Positions 1-8,225 of a stretch of DNA of 13,674 nucleotides are shown piece after piece. Origin of the DNA: Hyphomicrobiaceae bacterium. Lineage in GTDB: Bacteria > Pseudomonadota > Alphaproteobacteria > Rhizobiales > Hyphomicrobiaceae. The DNA is taken from assembly GCA_025359005.1 (NCBI GenBank), contig JANYHP010000068.1, positions 1 to 13,674 on the forward strand, read 5' to 3'. Both the position numbers and the translations under genes were made by a program. The stretch's first letter is position 1, and the number at the start of each line of letters is the position of its first letter. A model generated the notes under the pieces. That model saw nothing but the letters and a program-made list of their open reading frames with translations, was not told the origin of the DNA and made no database searches.

Positions 1-729
1 GCGCGCTTCGTCGGACGCGAGGAACAGCGCGGTATTAGCGACATCGACAGGTTCGGCGAGGCATTTGAACGGATGCATGGCGCGGATCTCGTCCTTGGCG
101 CGCTCGGGGCCGAACACACTGCTGGCACGCTTTTCGACCAGCGGCGTCCACACGTAGCAGGGGTGGATGGCGTTGATGCGGATGTTGTAGCCGTGACGGG
201 CGCACGCGACGGCGGCCTGCTTGGTCAGAGCACGCACGCCACCTTTGCTGCTGCCATAAGCGGCGCCGCCGGGCGTGCCGATGTAGGCCGCGACCGACCC
301 CATATTGACGATCGAGCCGCCGCCCGTCGCCTTCATGGCGCGCACGCCCTCGCGCGTGCCGAGGAAGGTGCCGTTGAGGTTGACCGCCAGAACGCGCTTC
401 CAGCTGTCGAGCGTGATCTCCTCGAACGTCGCGGGCGGAGGTTCGGCGATGCCGGCGTTGTTGACGAGAATATCGAGACGTTCGTGCTTCTTCACGATGC
501 CGTCGACGATCTTCTTCCAGTTGGCTTCGTCGCGCACGTCGAGCGTTGCCGATGTGCCCTTGCCCGCGAGCAATTTCGCGGCGGTCTTGGCCTGTGCCGC
601 ATCGATGTCGGCGATGATGACAAGCGCACCTTCCTCCGCGAGCCGCCGAGCGATCGCGAGGCCGATGCCGCTGGCACCACCCGTCACCAGAGCGATCTTG
701 CCGAGGACACGACCGGAGACTGTGCTCAT
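1..729 (-). CDS. SDR-family NAD(P)-dependent oxidoreductase (3' end cut by window edge)
   Basis: A classical short-chain dehydrogenase/reductase, probably oxidising or reducing a hydroxyl/keto group on a pathway intermediate in the cytoplasm. From the start at 729 I read 243 codons without a stop. They show the Rossmann cofactor motif TGGASGIG (residues 16-23), the structural NNAG motif (90-93), catalytic Ser145, and the YGSSK pair Tyr158/Lys162. The frame runs off the window at the FLASDEA stretch typical of the last ~20 residues, so only a short tail is missing. The start ATG overlaps the permease stop (TGATG). An ATG one codon earlier, at 732, would give a 4-base ATGA overlap. Either way it is translationally coupled as the last visible gene of the operon. 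The SDR fold is certain; the substrate is not deducible. A catabolic dehydrogenase role is inferred from the neighbours. Confidence 0.93.
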   Translation of the reverse strand, partial: MSTVSGRVLGKIALVTGGASGIGLAIARRLAEEGALVIIADIDAAQAKTAAKLLAGKGTSATLDVRDEANWKKIVDGIVKKHERLDILVNNAGIAEPPPATFEEITLDSWKRVLAVNLNGTFLGTREGVRAMKATGGGSIVNMGSVAAYIGTPGGAAYGSSKGGVRALTKQAAVACARHGYNIRINAIHPCYVWTPLVEKRASSVFGPERAKDEIRAMHPFKCLAEPVDVANTALFLASDEAR

Positions 730-2462
730 CATTGGTCTCCGTCGATGCGCCGCGTGACATAGAGCTGGATCGGGATCACCAACAGCATCAAGCCGCCGAC
801 CACGATCATCGACAAGGCCGCCGCACCCGGCAAGTCGGGAAAATCCCACCGCAGATAAATCGCAGATGCGGCCACGACATTCGTCGACGTCAGCAGCAGC
901 AGCGGGAACGTCAGATCACGCGCGCTGTGTGCGACCACCCACAGCCATGTGTTGATGATCTGCGGCCAGACCATGGGAAACAGAATGCGCCGCAAGCCGG
1001 TCGCCCATGACGCGCCACTGACGTGCGCCGCGTCTTCGAGTTCCTTGTGGATCTGAACCAATGCCGCATTCATCGTGCGCGCCGCGAACGCGAGATAGAT
1101 CGTCATGTGCCCGACGACGAGCACCCAGATTGTGCCGTGCAGCGGCGTGCGCAAAAAGATCAGCAACAGCGCGATCGCCATGACAACGGGCGGGATGGCC
1201 ATCGGCGCAAACGACATCATGTCCAGCAGCCGACCCATCGTGCCGCCACCGCGGACCGCGAACCAGCTGACGAGGCAGGCCATGACGACGACGATTGTGG
1301 CGCTGGTCAGGAACAGAAGTACCGTGTTGCCGAGCGCGCGCAACGCTTGCGGCTGGGAGAGCACGGATCGGTAGGCGTCGAGGCTGACGTTGCCGAGTTC
1401 GCTCCACGCGGGCAGACGATAAAACGGGAACAGGCTCGCCCAGAGCAGGATCAACAGTGGCGCAAGCATGATGGCAAAATACAGAACGACGCCACCGACG
1501 GCCATCACGCGCTGTAAGCCTTTGAGTTGGATGCGGCGGGGACGAAAGCCTTTGCCGGTGACAGTGCGGAAGCGTTCGCTCGACCGCGTGACCCGCGCAT
1601 AGAGCACCATCAGCCCCATCGCGAGCACGAGCAGGCAGACACCGAACGCCGAGGCAAGGCCGTAGTTGGGGATGCCGCTGTCGGGTGACGCCGCCGTGTA
1701 GATGCGCGTGCTGAGCACCGGAATCCGTGCGGTCAGGCCGATGATCATCGGCAGGTCGAACGATTGCACCATCGCCATGCCGAGGAAAATGCCGACGGAG
1801 AGAATGCCCGGTGCCAACAGCGGCGCGGTGATGCGGGCGGCAATCGCCGCGCGGCTTGCGCCCGAGACATAGGCTGCGTCTTCGAGCGTCGGGTCCATGT
1901 TGCGCAGCAGGCCGCTGAGCATGACATACGCGGTCGGTACCAGGCTCAAGCCCGCAATGATGATGAGAGCTGCCATGCAGTACGGTGTAAGCGGCGCTCG
2001 CTCCAACCCGAACACGGATCGCAGCGCGACATTGAGAACGCCGCGGCCGGGATTGATCAGCAGGATCCAGCCGTAGCCGAACACCAGCGCCGGCACCGCC
2101 ATCCACGAATACATCAGCACGCGCACGGTCGTGCGGCCGGGCATGTCGGTTCGCTCAGTCAGGAACGCGATGACCACGGCGATGATGACGGCGACAACGA
2201 CGCTGCCGCCTGCGTAGGCGAGCGTGTTCCAGATCAATTGCGCGGTGCCTGGTCGCAACGCGACATCGCGGTAGTGCTCCAGCGTCGGCGCACCCCATAG
2301 CAGCGGTGCTGCGGCACGTGGCTGGATGCTGGTAACGACGAGGATGAGCAGTGGGCCGGCGATGAGCAGTAACAGCACGACGAATAGGAGCGCCTGTGCG
2401 ATGTTACGAGCGTCCCATCGCTCGACACTCGCTGCAGGCCGCGAACCGCTGACCGCCGTCAT
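729..2462 (-). CDS. ABC transporter permease, fused double-module (Fe3+/POTE-type, FbpB-like)
   Basis: Inner-membrane channel of a binding-protein-dependent importer. The 577-residue protein contains two copies of the binding-protein-dependent permease domain in one chain. Each has a cytoplasmic EAA-type coupling loop: LEDAAYVSGAS near residues 193-203 and LEDAAHVSGAS near 475-485. About twelve hydrophobic helices are visible, consistent with two six-helix modules. This fused layout is known from the ferric-iron (FbpB/SfuB) and related anion/polyamine-type importers, so one gene replaces two permease subunits. I chose the ATG at 2462 because it forms an ATGA overlap with the ATPase stop; the open frame extends 18 codons further up, inside the ATPase gene. 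Its own stop overlaps the SDR start. The cargo is unknown. The sequence family suggests iron, thiamine or a phosphonate, while the neighbourhood suggests an aromatic or organic acid. Confidence 0.92.
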   Translation of the reverse strand: MTAVSGSRPAASVERWDARNIAQALLFVVLLLLIAGPLLILVVTSIQPRAAAPLLWGAPTLEHYRDVALRPGTAQLIWNTLAYAGGSVVVAVIIAVVIAFLTERTDMPGRTTVRVLMYSWMAVPALVFGYGWILLINPGRGVLNVALRSVFGLERAPLTPYCMAALIIIAGLSLVPTAYVMLSGLLRNMDPTLEDAAYVSGASRAAIAARITAPLLAPGILSVGIFLGMAMVQSFDLPMIIGLTARIPVLSTRIYTAASPDSGIPNYGLASAFGVCLLVLAMGLMVLYARVTRSSERFRTVTGKGFRPRRIQLKGLQRVMAVGGVVLYFAIMLAPLLILLWASLFPFYRLPAWSELGNVSLDAYRSVLSQPQALRALGNTVLLFLTSATIVVVMACLVSWFAVRGGGTMGRLLDMMSFAPMAIPPVVMAIALLLIFLRTPLHGTIWVLVVGHMTIYLAFAARTMNAALVQIHKELEDAAHVSGASWATGLRRILFPMVWPQIINTWLWVVAHSARDLTFPLLLLTSTNVVAASAIYLRWDFPDLPGAAALSMIVVGGLMLLVIPIQLYVTRRIDGDQ

Positions 2463-3544
2463 GACTGCGCCTCGCGCGGCACCACGACACAGCGGTCGGC
2501 GGGAATGTGCAGCCACAGGCGCTCGCCGTCGACGAACGTCTGATACGGATCGAGTGACACGCGCAGCAGTTCGGTGCCGACCGTTACTTCCGCCTCGATG
2601 CTGTCGCCGATGTATGATTGCCGCCGCAATTGGCCCTCGAAGACGTTTGCGACCACGTCGGTTCGCTGCTTGCTCGCTGTGATGACATGCGGGCGGACGA
2701 CGACCGTCACAGCGCCATCGATTGCGGCACGCTCCGTACGCACGACGCCGAAACTTGTGGTGATGGCGTCACCCTTGGCCATGCCGTGCACGAGGTTGCT
2801 GCGCCCCATGAAATCCGCTGTAAAGGCATTCGTTGGCCGCAAATAGACGTCCTGCGGCGTTCCCTTCTGCACGATGCGCCCAGCTTGCATCACGACGATG
2901 GTATCGGACATCGCCATGGCTTCGAGCTGGTCATGCGTCACGAACAGGGTTGTGATGCCGAGCGACTTCACGAGCTGGCGGATTTCCACGCGCATGGCGT
3001 CGCGCAGTTTGGCATCGAGGTTGCTCAGCGGCTCGTCGAGCAGTAGTAGGCTCGGCTCGTTTACAAGCGCGCGCGCAAGGGCGACACGTTGTTGCTGCCC
3101 GCCACTCAGGTGCGGCGCGGGGCGGTTCGCGTAATCCTGCAGCTTGACGAGTGCCAACGCGTCCATGACGCGGCGGCGGACATCGCCCTTGGGCGCCGAC
3201 TTCGCGCCGTGCACGAGCGGGAACGCGACATTGTCGAACACCGTCAGATGCGGCCAGATCGCATAGGATTGGAAGACCATGCCGAGGTTGCGGCGATTGG
3301 CCGGCACGAGGATCGCCTCGGCGCTGCAGTAAACGGTCGAGCCGCCGAGTTCGATCTTGCCGCCGGTAGGCGTTTCGAGGCCGGCAATCGACTGCAACGT
3401 AGTCGTCTTGCCGCAACCGCTCGGGCCGAGGAGCGTGAAGAATTCGCCCTTGGCAACGTCGAATGAAACGCTATCGACCGCGCGTGCAGCACTGCCGCCC
3501 TGGCGCCCAGCATAGACCTTCTCGAGATTGCGGACTGAGAGCAT
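2459..3544 (-). CDS. ABC transporter ATP-binding protein (FbpC/PotA-type, with TOBE-like C-terminus)
   Basis: Cytoplasmic ATPase that powers the importer made with the two flanking gene products. All nucleotide-binding landmarks are intact in 361 residues. They are the Walker A motif GPSGCGKTT (40-48), Q-loop Gln92, signature LSGGQ (146-150), Walker B LLLLDE (166-171), D-loop SNLD (174-177) and H-loop His204. Residues from about 240 onward form the regulatory extension (VVRPHVI segment, then a TOBE-like strand-rich region) usual for the FbpC/PotA/MalK group. It starts 41 bases after the binding-protein stop and ends in an ATGA overlap with the permease. This supports co-translation of the two subunits in fixed proportion. 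The ATPase assignment is secure; substrate specificity cannot be read from an ATPase. Confidence 0.95.
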   Translation of the reverse strand: MLSVRNLEKVYAGRQGGSAARAVDSVSFDVAKGEFFTLLGPSGCGKTTTLQSIAGLETPTGGKIELGGSTVYCSAEAILVPANRRNLGMVFQSYAIWPHLTVFDNVAFPLVHGAKSAPKGDVRRRVMDALALVKLQDYANRPAPHLSGGQQQRVALARALVNEPSLLLLDEPLSNLDAKLRDAMRVEIRQLVKSLGITTLFVTHDQLEAMAMSDTIVVMQAGRIVQKGTPQDVYLRPTNAFTADFMGRSNLVHGMAKGDAITTSFGVVRTERAAIDGAVTVVVRPHVITASKQRTDVVANVFEGQLRRQSYIGDSIEAEVTVGTELLRVSLDPYQTFVDGERLWLHIPADRCVVVPREAQS

Positions 3545-3585
3545 CGTGCTGCATCACTGACGGAGCGAGGGCCGCGTTGCTGCGA

Positions 3586-4710
3586 TTACTTTGTCTGCCC
3601 GGAAATGAGCAGGTTGATCGCCTCGCGCAACTTACCCGATTCGACGGTGTCTTCGAGCTTTGTCGGCTGCGCGACCTTGGCGCCCGAGCGTGCGACTTGC
3701 TCAGCGATCATCTTCGGCAGAGCCGCTGTCGGATCACCCGGGCGATCCATCGGCTCGAACTTGTTGCCGACAGCACTGCCTTCGGCGGCCAGCCAAGCGG
3801 CGAACAAGCGCGCCGTATTCGGGTTCGGCGAGCTGTCCGGCACGTAGACGTGCACCTGTGATACCGGAATGTAATCCGCGAACAGGCGATATTTCAGCGG
3901 CTCGTTCTTGCGCACGCTCGTCTCGGCAACCGGCGAAACCGTGACCCCAACAGGCACGACACCCGTTACGACAGCGCGCGCAACGGAGGGCGTGCCCTTT
4001 TCAAGTACGGGCTTATTTGCGAGCAGCTTCTTGGCAAATTCCAATGTCGCATCTGAGCCCATGGCGTAGCTCGTGACATCGAGTGGCACGAGGAAGAACG
4101 CGTTGAACGCGAATTTGCCTTGCCATGCGGGCTCGGCGAGATCGGTCAGCTTGGTCGGCAGCTTGTCGTCGGCAATCAGCGTCGGATTCCAGGCCAGCAC
4201 GTAGGCGACTTGCTGATACGCGAGGGCCGTACCCTTGAACTCGCCGATGACGCGATCCTCCAGATCTTTAACCGCCGGCATGGCAGCGCCGAACGTCTGC
4301 GCCCACGGATAAGGTTTGATCAAACCGGCCTTGGTCGCTGCTGCGACCTCCTCGATGGCACCGCCGCCGATGATGTCGACGCTGACAGCACCGCCGCCTT
4401 TTTCAGCGATCGCACGCGTGTTGGACTGCACAGGCGCGTTCGGCACCCATTCCAATTTGGTGTCGAGGCCGAAGCGCGCATTGAACGCATCGATCAGCGC
4501 CTTGTGTGTTTCAGGCAGGCGTGGCGCCACGATCCATGCGACCAGCTTGCCCTCCTTTTTCGCGCCCGCGACGATCTCGTCGTAGGTCGTCCCGAGCTTG
4601 GATTGCGCCAGTGCTGGATTGATACCCAGAGCCGCGGTGATCGCCAGCGCTGCCGCGCCGTTGAACGCCCGCCGTGTCAAGCGCGTGTCTGACATGTGTG
4701 TCGAAGTCAT
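3586..4710 (-). CDS. ABC transporter periplasmic substrate-binding protein with Tat-type signal
   Basis: Extracytoplasmic solute receptor of the importer encoded directly downstream, 374 residues, resembling the ferric-iron/POTE class of binding proteins. I chose the ATG at 4710 because GGAGG lies five bases upstream; the open frame extends 40 codons further but without such a site. The N-terminus carries a twin-arginine motif, TRRAFN (residues 12-17), then a hydrophobic stretch (about 18-30) and a signal-peptidase site ALA|QS near residues 35/36. Export of the folded protein through Tat is therefore likely. The mature part contains the usual mixed alpha/beta binding-protein pattern, with conserved-looking segments such as AWNPTLIADDKLP. 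It lies 34 bases after the hydroxylase stop. Family membership is clear; the ligand is unknown. The iron-like class and the aromatic-pathway context point in different directions. Confidence 0.9.
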   Translation of the reverse strand: MTSTHMSDTRLTRRAFNGAAALAITAALGINPALAQSKLGTTYDEIVAGAKKEGKLVAWIVAPRLPETHKALIDAFNARFGLDTKLEWVPNAPVQSNTRAIAEKGGGAVSVDIIGGGAIEEVAAATKAGLIKPYPWAQTFGAAMPAVKDLEDRVIGEFKGTALAYQQVAYVLAWNPTLIADDKLPTKLTDLAEPAWQGKFAFNAFFLVPLDVTSYAMGSDATLEFAKKLLANKPVLEKGTPSVARAVVTGVVPVGVTVSPVAETSVRKNEPLKYRLFADYIPVSQVHVYVPDSSPNPNTARLFAAWLAAEGSAVGNKFEPMDRPGDPTAALPKMIAEQVARSGAKVAQPTKLEDTVESGKLREAINLLISGQTK

Positions 4711-4744
4711 GCGTTCCTCCTTCGTAATCGTTTGCCCGTTCGGG

Positions 4745-6394
4745 TCATTGACGTGTTTCAGGTATCGCCGCGCGACGTCCGCGTACGGTATCGAAGATCG
4801 ATTCCGCATCATCGCCGATGCTGTCGCCACGCCATGCGACGTACTGATCAGGCCGGACGAGCGCGAGCGCTGCGCCGTATGTGGCGGCGATGTCGCTCGA
4901 AACGTTGAGCGTGCTCAGTGGGACATTCGAAATTGCCGCCTGCCGCGCCAGCAGCGTCACCAGCGCTTTGTCAGCCGCATCGCTATGCAGCAGCGTAAAG
5001 TCCGGCCCAAAATGGTCGTAGAGCGATGTGCCATCGGGCATCCACGCGTGCGGCGCGCGCGCGCCTGGACTGGCCGACGACGTGTACGTCATTGGATCGT
5101 GTGTCGGCGGCGCTGTGCCGTCAGGAACGACAATCGGCGAGCCCCGATAGGACATGCCGAGGGCCATTCCAAGTCCGCGAAACTCGCGTTGCTTGGCAGT
5201 TTTGAGTTGAGCCGCCAATTGCTCTCGCGCCGCAGCCCCGCCCGCCGTATCCGCTTCGAGGGCGCCGCCTTTGAGATATGCGCCGAAAAAGCTGAGGTTC
5301 TCGACGGCCTCTTCGATCGTCAGGCGATGCACCGGTCGGCGCTCCGATTCGAAGCTATCGAGCAGTGCCGGTCCGCCCCATCCCTGTACCGTGGCAGCCA
5401 ATTTCCAGCCGAGGTCAGCGGCGTCGGCAATGCCGAGATTCATGCCGTATCCGCCGAATGGTGGATGCAGATGGCACGCGTCACCGATGAGGAACATCCG
5501 CCCGCGCGCATAGCGATCAGCGATCAGACTATGCGCAAGCCAAGGATCTTTGGTGATGATCTCGAAGGGCATGTCACGCCCGAGCGATGCGGTGACACGG
5601 CGCCGGATCTCAGCGTCGTCCAATGTCAGATCCTTCGGCATGGGCGTGCCCCAGAACCAAAGATCCCCGGTGTCCATCGGTCCCATCAATGCGGGCGCAT
5701 CAGCGTTGATCGTCCAATACATCAGCGCGTCGCCATGTGGCTGTGCGGCTTGCAAGCCGGGCATGCGCAACACGAGGCCGAGCACCGAGGCGAAACCGTG
5801 CTCGCCCGTGTAGCGCGCGCCGATCAGCTCGCGCACTTTGCTGCGCGCGCCATCTGCACCGACGAGATAGCGGACGTGGATTGTCGTCACTTGTCCGCTG
5901 CGCACATCTGCCACGTCGGCCCGCACACCCGATGCTTCGTCAACAGCCGTCATGAGCCGCGCACTGAAGCGCAGCCGGACGCTTGGCAGGCTCGCCGCAT
6001 GATCGCGCAGTACGGCCTCGAACTTGTATTGGGGAATCCACTGTGAGGCTTCCGCATATCGCTCATCCCGCTCGCGCGACATGAACAGTGCATTTTCAAA
6101 GCGCGCGATCTGGTGGCCGAACAAGCGTGTCGTGAAAACGACGTTGGGTTGATAGGTCGCTGGCAATGGGCCAGCGGCACGCACATTCTCCGCGATGCCC
6201 CAACGGCGCATGTGCTCCATCGAGCGGATATTGACGGTCTTCGCCCGCGGATTGACGCCGACACGATCGTTCTGCTCGACGATGATCACCTTGACGCCGC
6301 GGCGGCCGAGTTCGATCGCGAGCGAAAGCCCCGACGGTCCCGCGCCGATGATCAGCACGTCCGCATGGTCACTGCTGTTCGGTGATCCGGACAT
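4745..6394 (-). CDS. FAD-dependent aromatic-ring hydroxylase (PheA/TfdB/MhpA-like monooxygenase)
   Basis: Single-component flavoprotein monooxygenase that would use NAD(P)H and oxygen to hydroxylate an aromatic ring in the cytoplasm. The 549-residue protein has the three class A hydroxylase motifs. These are the dinucleotide-binding GAGPSG (17-22) within a beta-alpha-beta unit, the GADG motif (179-182) that contacts FAD and NAD(P)H, and the GD motif FLIGDACHLHPPFGGYGMN (301-319). A C-terminal thioredoxin-like segment (DHFGPDFTLL) is typical of the phenol-hydroxylase and 3-hydroxyphenylpropionate-hydroxylase branches. The start at 6394 has GAGAGG about six bases upstream and sits nine bases after the hydrolase stop, so the two are co-transcribed. 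With a ring-cleavage-type dioxygenase and an FAH-family enzyme nearby, it most likely prepares a phenolic substrate for cleavage. The fold and class are secure; the substrate is open. Confidence 0.93.
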   Translation of the reverse strand: MSGSPNSSDHADVLIIGAGPSGLSLAIELGRRGVKVIIVEQNDRVGVNPRAKTVNIRSMEHMRRWGIAENVRAAGPLPATYQPNVVFTTRLFGHQIARFENALFMSRERDERYAEASQWIPQYKFEAVLRDHAASLPSVRLRFSARLMTAVDEASGVRADVADVRSGQVTTIHVRYLVGADGARSKVRELIGARYTGEHGFASVLGLVLRMPGLQAAQPHGDALMYWTINADAPALMGPMDTGDLWFWGTPMPKDLTLDDAEIRRRVTASLGRDMPFEIITKDPWLAHSLIADRYARGRMFLIGDACHLHPPFGGYGMNLGIADAADLGWKLAATVQGWGGPALLDSFESERRPVHRLTIEEAVENLSFFGAYLKGGALEADTAGGAAAREQLAAQLKTAKQREFRGLGMALGMSYRGSPIVVPDGTAPPTHDPMTYTSSASPGARAPHAWMPDGTSLYDHFGPDFTLLHSDAADKALVTLLARQAAISNVPLSTLNVSSDIAATYGAALALVRPDQYVAWRGDSIGDDAESIFDTVRGRRAAIPETRQ

Positions 6395-6403
6395 CGCAAC
6401 CTC

Positions 6404-7267
6404 TCACATCGGCTCGCTGGCGATCGGACTGCGCAACAGACCGATCCCCTCGACCTCGACTTCACAGACGTCACCGGGCTTCATGAAGACCTGCGGCTTG
6501 CGCATGCCACCGACGCCTGCGGGCGTTCCGGTTACGATAACGTCGCCTGCCTCCAGCGTCATGGCTTCGCTCAGCGTCGAGACCAATGTCGCCACATCGA
6601 AGATCAAATCGTCCGTGCTGGCGGACTGCATCACTTGCCCATTGAGTCGTGTCGTCAGGCGCAAGCCCTTGGCACCAGCCGGGACCTCATCTGCCGTCAC
6701 GAACGACGGCCCGAACGCACCCGTCGCGTCGAAGTTCTTGCCGATGGTCCATTGCAGCGTGCGCATCTGATAATCGCGCACTGAGACGTCGTTGAAAACC
6801 GAATAACCGGCGACGTGATCGAGGGCCCGCCCTTTGGAAATGTGCCGCCCGCCGCGGCCGATGACGGCGACGAACTCGCCCTCATAGTCGAGCTCTGTCG
6901 AGACGTGTGGTCTGACCACTGGTACATCGTGGCCGACCAGACTGCTGTTCCAGCGCGCGAAGATGGTCGGGTATGTCGGCAATTTGTGGCCGGTTTCGTT
7001 GGAATGATCGACGTAGTTCAGTCCGACGCAGATGATCTTCGGCGCTGCGCGGAACGGCGCGAGGTAGGTTACGCGCGCTGCATCGATCGTGGCTGCGTTG
7101 GCGAGCACGCCGTGAGCGGCGACGAGAGCCTCGCGTCCGAGCGGCACGAGATGATCGAGCGCCCCCGGGAACTTGGCTGCTGATTTCGACAGGCCGGTCA
7201 GTCGTCCATCCGTGCGTTGGACGGCAAGCCCTTCCCCCTGGGCATCTCGGTAAGCGACAAATCGCAT
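6404..7267 (-). CDS. Fumarylacetoacetate hydrolase (FAHD) family protein
   Basis: Metal-dependent enzyme of the FAH superfamily, which hydrolyses, hydrates or decarboxylates 2-oxo-dienoate or acylpyruvate products of aromatic ring cleavage. I take the ATG at 7267 (287 residues) because GGAGG lies seven bases upstream; the frame extends 18 codons further but without a ribosome site. Visible family features are an N-terminal small domain (1-70), the core start KIICVGLNYVDHSNETG (77-93), the metal-binding acidic cluster E125/E129/E131 with D160 in FNDVSVRDYQ, and the signature GTPAGVG (247-253). It is the first gene of the minus-strand operon, divergent from the GntR regulator. The family covers acylpyruvases, 2-oxohept-3-enedioate hydratase/isomerases and oxaloacetate decarboxylases. 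Ring-cleavage product processing is the inference best supported by context. Confidence 0.94.
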   Translation of the reverse strand: MRFVAYRDAQGEGLAVQRTDGRLTGLSKSAAKFPGALDHLVPLGREALVAAHGVLANAATIDAARVTYLAPFRAAPKIICVGLNYVDHSNETGHKLPTYPTIFARWNSSLVGHDVPVVRPHVSTELDYEGEFVAVIGRGGRHISKGRALDHVAGYSVFNDVSVRDYQMRTLQWTIGKNFDATGAFGPSFVTADEVPAGAKGLRLTTRLNGQVMQSASTDDLIFDVATLVSTLSEAMTLEAGDVIVTGTPAGVGGMRKPQVFMKPGDVCEVEVEGIGLLRSPIASEPM

Positions 7268-7394
7268 GCTCGTGCCTCCATGACGTCGCGCACTGTTGGA
7301 GCGATATATGGATAACGTCAACTAAAATCTATTTCTTGCATCGCTATCTGATATCGAGCATTCATGGCAGGACCACGATGGAGGTTGCGGCGCC
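7268..7394. promoter_or_regulatory. Divergent promoter region between FAHD operon and GntR-VOC operon
   Basis: A 127-base spacer must drive both the minus-strand catabolic/transport operon and the plus-strand regulator operon. Bases about 7301-7360 are strikingly AT-rich compared with the coding DNA around them, as expected for promoters. On the minus strand a TTGACG box (7316-7321) could be a -35 element, but no good -10 sits at the right distance. On the plus strand GGAGG at 7380-7384 serves the regulator start at 7395. The palindrome listed separately lies inside. A second weaker dyad with similar half-sites (CGATAT...GATAACG) covers 7302-7317. Exact start sites cannot be fixed by eye. Confidence 0.6.
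7341..7357. promoter_or_regulatory. Candidate operator palindrome for the GntR/FCD regulator
   Basis: TCGCTATCTGATATCGA is an imperfect 17-bp dyad around a central T, with seven of eight arm positions pairing (TCG.TATC / GATA.CGA). It lies 38 bases upstream of the regulator gene, between the two divergent operons. A short-spacer palindrome of about this size in the regulator's own divergent promoter is the usual arrangement for FCD-type GntR proteins. Binding is inferred only. Confidence 0.4.
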
Positions 7395-8225
7395 ATGCCC
7401 GCCAAAAATGATGATCGACTGCCGATGCCACAACGCACCGCGCGACGCACGCAAACGTCGAGCCGCACGACACTGATCTATGAGCAGATCCGCGCCGATA
7501 TTTTGGCCTGTCGCCTCCGACCCGGGCAGCGGTTGAATATCGGCGAGCTGTCACAGTCGCTCGGTGTCAACCTTGGCGCTGTACGAGAGGCCCTTTCACG
7601 ACTGACCAGCGAAGCCCTTGTCGTCGCAGAGCCACAACGCGGCTTTGCGGTCGCTTCTATTTCGGCGGCAGACCTCACCGATCTCACCCGCGTGCGCATC
7701 GACATCGAGACGCAGTGCTTGCGCCGCTCACTGCAAGTGGGTGGACTGGATTGGGAGACACGACTCGTCGCAGCCCATCACGCATTGTCGCGGACACCGG
7801 CCGCCGTCAAAGGTGATCCGTCCCGGGTTGCCGACACCTGGGCAACTTTACATGACGCGTTTCATGAAGTGCTCGTCTCCGTATGCGACAGCCCGTGGCT
7901 ACTGCGCATTCGGCGGTCGTTGTTCGCTCAGTCTGAACGCTATCGCCGCTTGTCGCTGCCGCTTGCCAAGCAGCCGCGTCGCGTCGACCAGGAACACGCC
8001 GCACTATTGGAAGCGGCACTTGCGCGTGAAATCGACCAAGCCGAGGACATCATGCGTCGGCACCTGACAAAGACGACTGAGACTTTGCTTCGGCTCAGTG
8101 TCGTCGAGGACGGGCATGGCGACCTCCGGCGCGCACCTTCGCGTGGCGCGCACGCCGTTGCGAACCCGGCACCGAAGCGGTTGCAGCGGAAACATAGCCG
8201 CACGGCATCGAGGAACACAAAATGA
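7395..8225 (+). CDS. GntR-family transcriptional regulator, FCD subfamily
   Basis: DNA-binding regulator of 276 residues that most likely controls both divergent operons in response to a pathway metabolite. The N-terminal winged helix-turn-helix spans about residues 25-85, with the family pattern YEQIRADIL, then LRPGQRLN, then LGVNLGAVREALSRL. The wing ends at PQRGFAVA. Residues about 92-235 form the all-helical FCD ligand domain. Candidate metal/ligand residues are the HDAFH segment (153-157), His201 and His223; the first position of the usual D-x3-H pattern appears to be His153. The start has GGAGG ten bases upstream. The last ~40 residues are basic and low in complexity, beyond the usual FCD end. 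The stop overlaps the dioxygenase start (ATGA). Autoregulation and repression of the catabolic operon are inferred from layout. Confidence 0.92.
   Translation: MPAKNDDRLPMPQRTARRTQTSSRTTLIYEQIRADILACRLRPGQRLNIGELSQSLGVNLGAVREALSRLTSEALVVAEPQRGFAVASISAADLTDLTRVRIDIETQCLRRSLQVGGLDWETRLVAAHHALSRTPAAVKGDPSRVADTWATLHDAFHEVLVSVCDSPWLLRIRRSLFAQSERYRRLSLPLAKQPRRVDQEHAALLEAALAREIDQAEDIMRRHLTKTTETLLRLSVVEDGHGDLRRAPSRGAHAVANPAPKRLQRKHSRTASRNTK

Noticed and set aside
35..762. Long frames on both strands at the left end
   Set aside because: They overlap the SDR gene, whose frame (open from 729 to the window edge) carries all family motifs; the others are Arg/His/Ala-rich shadows.
7285..7321. Sigma-70 promoter for the catabolic operon using TTGACG as -35
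   Set aside because: No acceptable -10 box lies 16-18 bp downstream (CAACAG at 17 bp matches only two of six positions), so I did not list it as a separate feature.
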